Source of the DNA: a bacterium
GTDB lineage: Bacteria > NPL-UPA2 > JAGMAN01
Assembly: GCA_023130215.1 (NCBI GenBank)
Contig: JAGMAN010000112.1
Span: 1 to 10,398 of the forward strand
Length of the DNA stretch: 10,398 nt
Reading direction: 5' to 3'
The translations under genes were made by a program, and so were the position numbers. The notes below the pieces were generated by a model. That model was given only the letters and a program-made list of their open reading frames with translations. It ran no database searches and was not told the origin of the DNA. This document shows positions 6,250 to 10,398 of the stretch, in pieces; within the stretch, counting starts at the first letter, position 1, and each line of letters starts with the position of its first letter.

Positions 6250-6882
6250 ATGGAGAAAAGACTTAAATCTTTGGGGGGTTTTACCCTGGTGGAGGTAGTG
6301 GTTAGTAGTTTGATTTTGGTTGTTGCTATGACACTTATTGGTGTCCTCTTTGGTAAAGCAGGTAAAATCCGCCTCGCTGTTACTGCTGAAAACGATATCC
6401 AAATAGTTGCCAATCAGATGATGGATACTATCATTACAGGAGCTGGTACTCCCTTGCAGGGATTGATGTCCGCAACGAAGATATATGATATTGACACGTC
6501 TTCTTCTCCAAAATACGTTACTTTTGGCAATTGTGATGGTGTAGGTAGGTATGTGCGCTTCGATATAAGCTCGGCTGCTGCTGCCAACTCATTGTACAGC
6601 GTTGTTGTGCCTATGACAAGTCCAGAACCTTCTGCAAGTGGCACAGATGATATAGATTTTAACGATAAGGTTGATTTAGAATCAGGCTCTCAGTTCACTT
6701 TTTATGACTGGAAGGAGGATGAAATTGATTCTTCCTATACTCCTCCTCCTGGTAAGAGTAATGAGGATTGTGTTGCCAAAGTTATGGTCTGTCTTGTTGC
6801 TAAATCCAACCTTGCGGCTATTTCCCGCACCATTACCCTTTATAATAGCGTCAAGGCTAGAAATATCTACCATATTGATTAG
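6250..6882 (+). CDS. GspJ/PilW-like minor pseudopilin
   Basis: A 210-residue prepilin. Leader MEKRLKSLGG is cleaved before FTLVEVVVSSLILVVAMTLIGVLF (11-34), +5 Glu at 15. Position in the operon, size and the C-terminal TLYNSVKARN ending agree with GspJ/PilW proteins, though family members diverge strongly outside the helix and the label rests mainly on layout. Three Cys (FGNCDG, NEDCVAK, VMVCLV) may allow one disulfide in the periplasm. The ATG directly follows the previous stop (TAG-ATG), with GGAG at 6238-6241 as RBS, and the stop overlaps a possible GTG start of the next gene. Confidence 0.78.
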   Translation: MEKRLKSLGGFTLVEVVVSSLILVVAMTLIGVLFGKAGKIRLAVTAENDIQIVANQMMDTIITGAGTPLQGLMSATKIYDIDTSSSPKYVTFGNCDGVGRYVRFDISSAAAANSLYSVVVPMTSPEPSASGTDDIDFNDKVDLESGSQFTFYDWKEDEIDSSYTPPPGKSNEDCVAKVMVCLVAKSNLAAISRTITLYNSVKARNIYHID

Positions 6883-6884
6883 TG

Positions 6885-7877
6885 ATGATACCTACCAAAA
6901 CTAACTTCCCCCAATATAAGCATTTTCTTCGTTACCACCTTATCCTGTCAGTACTAATTTCCTTCCCGGTCTTATATGTTTTCCTGGCAGCAGAGATAAA
7001 GCTGTTTAGCATCTGCCTTTTCGTGGCCGGGTTGGTTTTTGGGTACTGGGGAGCAAATACTCAGATACTGCTCCGTGAGCAAGAGTGGGAGGCATTTGCA
7101 AAAGGCGGGATTAGGAATTTTTGGAGGTTTAAAATTGGCAAGAGGCTTCTCACTATACTACTGATATTTGGTTTCATCCCTTTTGCACTGTGGCTCTCTG
7201 CTGTCGCAAAGTTTGTTTCATCTACTGGCCCAACCAGTGAGCAAAATCCAATCCTTGCTTACTACCATTACTATCTCATCAGCTCTGCCCTTACCTGGTT
7301 CTTCACTAACTACAATTGGGCACGGAGCATGCCCCAAAAGGTGCCAGAGCCAGGAGTTTATAGAAGAAAGAACAAGAGAATATCCCTCACATTTCTTTGC
7401 GGCTTCACCCTTGCTATCATCCTCAGGGCTTCCGTGGTCCAGCTAATGCAAGTTACCTCCACTTCAATGGCGCCAACATTGCACGCTCCAGACCGAGTCA
7501 TAGTTAATAAATTCATCTATCATTTCTCCAAACCAAAGCGGGGAGATATCATTGCCTTCAAATTCCCCAAGGACCCAAAAATAAACTTTATCAAGAGAGT
7601 TGCCGCCACTGCGGGAGAGGAAATAAACATTAAGGGAGGGCGCATCTGTATTGATGGCAATCCCATCGCTGAACCAGAAGTGATGAAGAAAGTATACTAC
7701 TACAGCTCCCCCGATTTCAAGAAGCAGAGGGTCCCCGAAGATTCCCTTTTCGTCTTGGGTGATAATAGCCTCGGCAGTGATGACAGTAGAATTTGGGGAT
7801 TCCTCCCATTAAGCAATGTGAAGGGCAGAATATCCCTCGTCTATTGGCCACCCAAGAGGGCAGGCTTGGTCAGATAA
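6885..7877 (+). CDS. lepB: Signal peptidase I with extra N-terminal membrane domain
   Basis: A 330-residue protein. The C-terminal half (about 167-330) is signal peptidase I: anchor helix FLCGFTLAIILRASVV, box B TSTSMAPTL with the catalytic Ser at 194, RGDIIAFKFP (219-228), then NFIKRVAATAGEEI with the catalytic Lys at 237, and box E LGDNSLGSDDSRIWG (291-305). The Ser-Lys dyad is intact. It removes ordinary secretory signal peptides; it is not a prepilin peptidase. Residues 1-160 form an additional domain with about four hydrophobic segments (near 16-36, 40-57, 87-107, 123-144) separated by basic loops; I do not recognise it. Typical enzymes have one or two N-terminal helices, so this one is long. 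The start is ATG 6885, or GTG 6882 overlapping the upstream stop; no clear RBS, so coupling is likely. Confidence 0.9.
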   Translation: MIPTKTNFPQYKHFLRYHLILSVLISFPVLYVFLAAEIKLFSICLFVAGLVFGYWGANTQILLREQEWEAFAKGGIRNFWRFKIGKRLLTILLIFGFIPFALWLSAVAKFVSSTGPTSEQNPILAYYHYYLISSALTWFFTNYNWARSMPQKVPEPGVYRRKNKRISLTFLCGFTLAIILRASVVQLMQVTSTSMAPTLHAPDRVIVNKFIYHFSKPKRGDIIAFKFPKDPKINFIKRVAATAGEEINIKGGRICIDGNPIAEPEVMKKVYYYSSPDFKKQRVPEDSLFVLGDNSLGSDDSRIWGFLPLSNVKGRISLVYWPPKRAGLVR

Positions 7878-7889
7878 ACCCTCCCGGCG

Positions 7890-7922
7890 CCACCACCGGT
7901 AATATCTTAATCACAGTGGTGG
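7890..7922. repeat. Inverted repeat CCACCAC/GTGGTGG
   Basis: A perfect 7-bp inverted repeat, CCACCAC (7890-7896) and GTGGTGG (7916-7922), with a 19-nt loop, lies 12 nt after the signal peptidase stop. It could form an RNA hairpin at the end of the pilin operon, but the long loop and missing T-tract make it a poor intrinsic terminator. Confidence 0.45.
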
Positions 7923-7965
7923 ATACCATGTGTGCCTATACGAGTCCCAAATTTGCGCATTTTTA

Positions 7966-7994
7966 TTGACAGGGGTAGGAGGATGTGATATTGT
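7966..7994 (+). promoter_or_regulatory. Sigma-70-type promoter for the nucleotide-sugar genes
   Basis: A perfect -35 box TTGACA (7966-7971) is followed, after exactly 17 nt, by TATTGT (7989-7994), 4 of 6 matches to the -10 consensus. A start near 8001 would give a leader of about 50 nt before the ATG at 8051. It lies in the gap between the pilin operon and the sugar genes, which suggests that the latter are separately transcribed. Confidence 0.6.
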
Positions 7995-8050
7995 CATGAT
8001 GAAGAGAGTTACGGAATCTGTGGTTTAAAAGTGAGGGAGGATAGAAACAG

Positions 8051-9340
8051 ATGAAGCTGTGCATGATTGGGGCCGGGCATGTGGGATTAGTCTCAGCGAG
8101 CTGCTTCGCTGATTTGGGGAACGAAGTAATCTGTGTAGATAGCGACGAAGGGAAAATTAATAAGCTCAAGAAAGGTGCTATGCCCTTCTTCGAAGCGGGG
8201 TTGGAAGAGTTGGTGAGAAAGAATGCTAAGGCTGGGCGCCTCTCTTTCACTGGTGACCTTGAGGGGGGAGTTAAGAAATCTGAGGTAGTCTTCATTGCTG
8301 TGGGCACTCCTTCCCGGGAGAATGGAGAAGCCGATTTGTCATTCGTAGAAGATGTTTCCCGTAAAATAGCCCGGGCCATAGAAGATTATAAGATAATTGT
8401 GGAGAAGTCCACTGTCCCGGTGAGGACGGGAGAATGGGTTAAGAAAACGATTAAAGCTAATAACATTCATCGGGTAGAGTTTGATGTCGTCTCCAATCCG
8501 GAATTTTTGAGGGAGGGTTCAGCTATCCATGACTTTATGCATCCGGACAGAATCGTCATCGGGGTGGAAACCGAAAGAGCAAAGAAGGTGATGATTGAGC
8601 TATATCAGCCTTTGAAGGCAAACCTGGTATTTACTGATATAAAGAGTGCTGAAATCATCAAGCATGCCTCCAACTCTTTCTTGGCCTTAAAGATCTCTTA
8701 TATTAACGCTATCGCCAATATCTGTGAAAAGGTGGGAGCGGATGTCAAGGAAGTGGCCAAGGGGATGGAGTTGGATGGTAGAGTTGGCAAGGGTTTCTTA
8801 AATGCCGGGTTGGGTTACGGAGGTTCCTGTTTCCCAAAAGATGTAGCGGCTTTCACCAGGATAGCTGAGGAAGCTGGCTATAACTTTGAGCTCCTTAAGG
8901 TTGCCGAGGAAATAAACCGAGGGCAAAGGGAACTATTTTTAAAGAAGGTAAAGGAAGCTCTCTGGACCCTTAATAACAAGATGGTTGGCGTCTTAGGTCT
9001 TTCCTTTAAACCTGATACTGACGATACGAGGGAGGCTCCATCAATTAAGATAATCGATCAGCTTCAGGCACAGGGAGCTAAGGTGAGAGCTTATGACCCG
9101 GCTGCCATGGAGAATGCCAGGAAGGTTCTCAAAAATGTAGAATACTGCCATGACCCTTACCAGGTGGCTGAGGGAAGCGATTGTCTTCTCATTATCACTG
9201 AATGGGAAGAGTTCGCAGAATTGGATCTGGAGAAAATCAAGTCCCTTCTTAGAAGTCCGATCATCATTGATGGGCGTAATCTCTATGAGCCCGGGGAATT
9301 GAAGAAGATGGGATTTAATTATCTCGCAGTGGGACGCTGA
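8051..9340 (+). CDS. ugd: UDP-glucose 6-dehydrogenase
   Basis: A 429-residue enzyme of normal length for the family. It oxidises UDP-glucose twice with NAD to UDP-glucuronate in the cytoplasm, supplying precursor for acidic polysaccharides, pentoses or glycan modification. The N-terminal Rossmann fold has GAGHVG (7-12), VGTPS (84-88) and the conserved EKSTVPVRTG (118-127). NPEFLREG (149-156) and KHASNSFLALKISYINA (204-220) line the substrate site, and the catalytic Cys is C260 in GYGGSCFPKD (255-264). The C-terminal UDP-binding domain includes GLSFKPDTDDTRE. All key residues are present. GGAGG at 8036-8040 provides the RBS. It is followed after 42 nt by an RmlB-like gene. Related UDP-ManNAc dehydrogenases share the fold, but the motifs here fit the UDP-glucose type. 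Confidence 0.94.
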   Translation: MKLCMIGAGHVGLVSASCFADLGNEVICVDSDEGKINKLKKGAMPFFEAGLEELVRKNAKAGRLSFTGDLEGGVKKSEVVFIAVGTPSRENGEADLSFVEDVSRKIARAIEDYKIIVEKSTVPVRTGEWVKKTIKANNIHRVEFDVVSNPEFLREGSAIHDFMHPDRIVIGVETERAKKVMIELYQPLKANLVFTDIKSAEIIKHASNSFLALKISYINAIANICEKVGADVKEVAKGMELDGRVGKGFLNAGLGYGGSCFPKDVAAFTRIAEEAGYNFELLKVAEEINRGQRELFLKKVKEALWTLNNKMVGVLGLSFKPDTDDTREAPSIKIIDQLQAQGAKVRAYDPAAMENARKVLKNVEYCHDPYQVAEGSDCLLIITEWEEFAELDLEKIKSLLRSPIIIDGRNLYEPGELKKMGFNYLAVGR

Positions 9341-9352
9341 AGCCCACCGAAG

Positions 9353-9368
9353 GCCCGCCTGCGGGGGC
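9353..9368. repeat. GC-rich imperfect inverted repeat between the sugar genes
   Basis: GCCCGCCTGCGGGGGC forms a short GC-rich stem (GCCCGC against GGGGGC, one mismatch, CTGC loop). It lies in the 42-nt gap just before the GGGAGGA ribosome binding site (9370-9376). It resembles the GCCTGCGG-type dispersed repeats found in many uncultured bacteria. If it forms in mRNA it could modulate access to the RBS. Confidence 0.45.
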
Positions 9369-9382
9369 AGGGAGGAATCAGA

Positions 9383-10381
9383 ATGAAGAGGGTTTTAATT
9401 ACCGGAGGAGCAGGTTTCATTGGAAGCAATTTTACAAAATATATCCTGTCCAGGCAGCCTGATTATCTGGTCACTGTCTTAGATGCGCTTACCTATTGCG
9501 GCAACCTCAATAACTTCACTCAGGATATGTGGGAGAATCCACATTTTACCTTCTGGCATGGTGACATCAGAGATAAGGAGGCAGTAGACAATTTAATGCG
9601 CCAGGCTGATGTGGTCGTTCATCTGGCCGCCGAGACCCATGTAGACAGATCCATTGACAACTCTGACCCTTTCATCTCTACCGATGTCAAAGGGGCTCAG
9701 GTTCTCCTGGAAGCTCTGAGACGCCATTCAGTGGAGAGGTTCATTCATATCTCTACCAGCGAAGTGTACGGAACAGCCACTGAGGTTCCTATGACCGAGA
9801 ATCATCCCTTGAATCCTCGAAGCCCCTATGCGGCGGCCAAGGCTGGGGCAGATAGATTAGCTTATTCTTACTTCGTCACCTATGACCTGCCGATTGTTAT
9901 TATAAGACCATTCAATGCTTACGGACCGAATCAGTATCCGGAGAAGATGATTCCCTTATTTATCACCAATGCCATAGAGGATAAACCTCTACCTGTCTAC
10001 GGGGATGGGACCTTCACCCGTGATTGGACATATGTGGAAGACCTCTGTCAAGCCCTGGACAGAGCCGTTCAAGTGGATATAGAGCGGTTGAAGGGGGAAG
10101 TAATAAACTTAGGGACAGGAGTGGATACTGATATCAATACCATTGCTAAGATTATATTGGAAAGATTGGAGAAACCGCAGTCTTTAGTTAGCTTCGTTGA
10201 GGATCGTCCTGGCCATGTCCAGAAACATATCTGCGCTACTTCCAAGTCAAAGGTCCTCTTAGATTGGTCTCCTGCTACGGAGTTGCCAAATGGGTTGCAC
10301 AGAACCATTGATTGGTACCTTGAACATCCGGAGTGGTGGAAGAGACTGAAAAAGGAAGGGGATGAACATGTCCCCGTATAG
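9383..10381 (+). CDS. RmlB-like nucleotide-sugar 4,6-dehydratase (extended SDR)
   Basis: A 332-residue extended short-chain dehydrogenase. GGAGFIG (8-14) binds NAD; DALTYCGNLNN (34-44) and HLAAETHVDRSI (80-91) are typical of dTDP-glucose 4,6-dehydratase, as is the C-terminal RPGHVQKHICATSKSKVLL followed by DWYLEHPEWW. The catalytic pair Y149-K153 is present. The active-site loop reads STSEVYG (124-130) where RmlB normally has STDEVYG: Glu127 is kept but the general-acid Asp is Ser126. GDP-mannose dehydratases and LegB-type enzymes have TSE there and still dehydrate, so a 4,6-dehydratase or related reaction is plausible, with an uncertain nucleotide sugar. Its neighbour makes UDP-glucuronate, so an epimerase or decarboxylase role on that product is an alternative. 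GGGAGGA (9370-9376) is a good RBS. The stop overlaps a probable next gene. Confidence 0.85.
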   Translation: MKRVLITGGAGFIGSNFTKYILSRQPDYLVTVLDALTYCGNLNNFTQDMWENPHFTFWHGDIRDKEAVDNLMRQADVVVHLAAETHVDRSIDNSDPFISTDVKGAQVLLEALRRHSVERFIHISTSEVYGTATEVPMTENHPLNPRSPYAAAKAGADRLAYSYFVTYDLPIVIIRPFNAYGPNQYPEKMIPLFITNAIEDKPLPVYGDGTFTRDWTYVEDLCQALDRAVQVDIERLKGEVINLGTGVDTDINTIAKIILERLEKPQSLVSFVEDRPGHVQKHICATSKSKVLLDWSPATELPNGLHRTIDWYLEHPEWWKRLKKEGDEHVPV

Positions 10382-10398
10382 GAAATTATATAATTTCC
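10362..10398 (+). CDS. Probable start of a further gene, cut by the window end
   Basis: ATG 10362 (or the in-frame ATG 10368) opens a frame MNMSPYRKLYNF that reaches the window end. The purine-rich AAGGAAGGGG just upstream (10351-10360) could be its RBS, and it would overlap the RmlB-like gene by 20 nt, a usual arrangement in polysaccharide clusters. There are too few residues to name a product. The same bases form a palindrome, so an intergenic hairpin is the alternative reading. Confidence 0.35.
   Translation, partial: MNMSPYRKLYNF
10381..10398. repeat. Perfect 18-bp palindrome at the window end
   Basis: GGAAATTATATAATTTCC is its own reverse complement. It begins on the last base of the RmlB-like stop codon and ends exactly at the window edge, so its true extent is unknown. 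It could be an operator-like site or coincidental AT-rich coding sequence. Confidence 0.5.

Noticed and set aside
7963-8379. Minus-strand open frame of 138 codons over the start of the UDP-glucose dehydrogenase
   Set aside because: It is antisense to a well-supported enzyme, low in recognisable motifs and typical of shadow frames.
1-10398. CRISPR array, tRNA, rRNA, transposase or phage genes
   Set aside because: No regularly spaced repeats, no tRNA-like cloverleaf or rRNA sequence, and no integrase/transposase motifs were seen on either strand.

Overview
The window reads as one uninterrupted plus-strand stretch from a diderm bacterium of moderate GC. Two of its prepilins are of the H-X9-DG (DUF1559-like) kind, with a class III leader, an N-terminal helix starting FTLIELL and a C-terminal H-x9-DG signature. 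This type is heavily expanded in Planctomycetota, Verrucomicrobiota, Lentisphaerota and related uncultured lineages. Several short GC-rich inverted repeats of the sort common in genomes of uncultivated bacteria are also present. That points to a PVC-like or candidate-phylum organism, but the phylum cannot be fixed from this sequence alone.

Layout. (1) Positions 3-842 hold the 3' part of a family 4 glycoside hydrolase (alpha-galactosidase/alpha-glucosidase type), which overlaps by ATGA an H-X9-DG prepilin (839-1507). (2) A 312-base gap (1508-1819) contains a near-perfect hairpin and a textbook sigma-54 promoter (TGGCACG-N4-TTGC) placed to start a transcript about 18 nt before the next gene. 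(3) That gene (1820-2656) is a prepilin fused to a LamG/concanavalin-like domain and is followed by a second H-X9-DG prepilin (2664-3299). (4) A repeat-rich gap (3300-3484) leads into a compact operon: a GspG-like major pseudopilin with a very long leader (3485-4309), a PilX/GspK-like pseudopilin carrying a large beta-rich repeat domain (4324-5811), GspI/PilV-like (5812-6249), GspJ/PilW-like (6250-6882), and a signal peptidase I with an extra multi-pass membrane domain (6885-7877). (5) After an inverted repeat and a sigma-70-type promoter come two nucleotide-sugar genes: UDP-glucose 6-dehydrogenase (8051-9340) and an RmlB-like dehydratase (9383-10381). A further gene probably starts at 10362 and runs off the end.

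How they fit together. Seven prepilin-like proteins lie in about 6 kb. The GspG/PilX-GspK/GspI/GspJ set matches a major pseudopilin plus the I-J-K tip complex of type II secretion or type IV pili. No assembly ATPase, platform protein, secretin or prepilin peptidase is in the window, so these must work with machinery encoded elsewhere. The coupling of a pilin to a sugar hydrolase, and the fusion of another pilin to a LamG fold, suggest filaments that bind glycans or surfaces; this is inference. The nucleotide-sugar genes have their own promoter and look like the start of a surface polysaccharide or glycosylation cluster.
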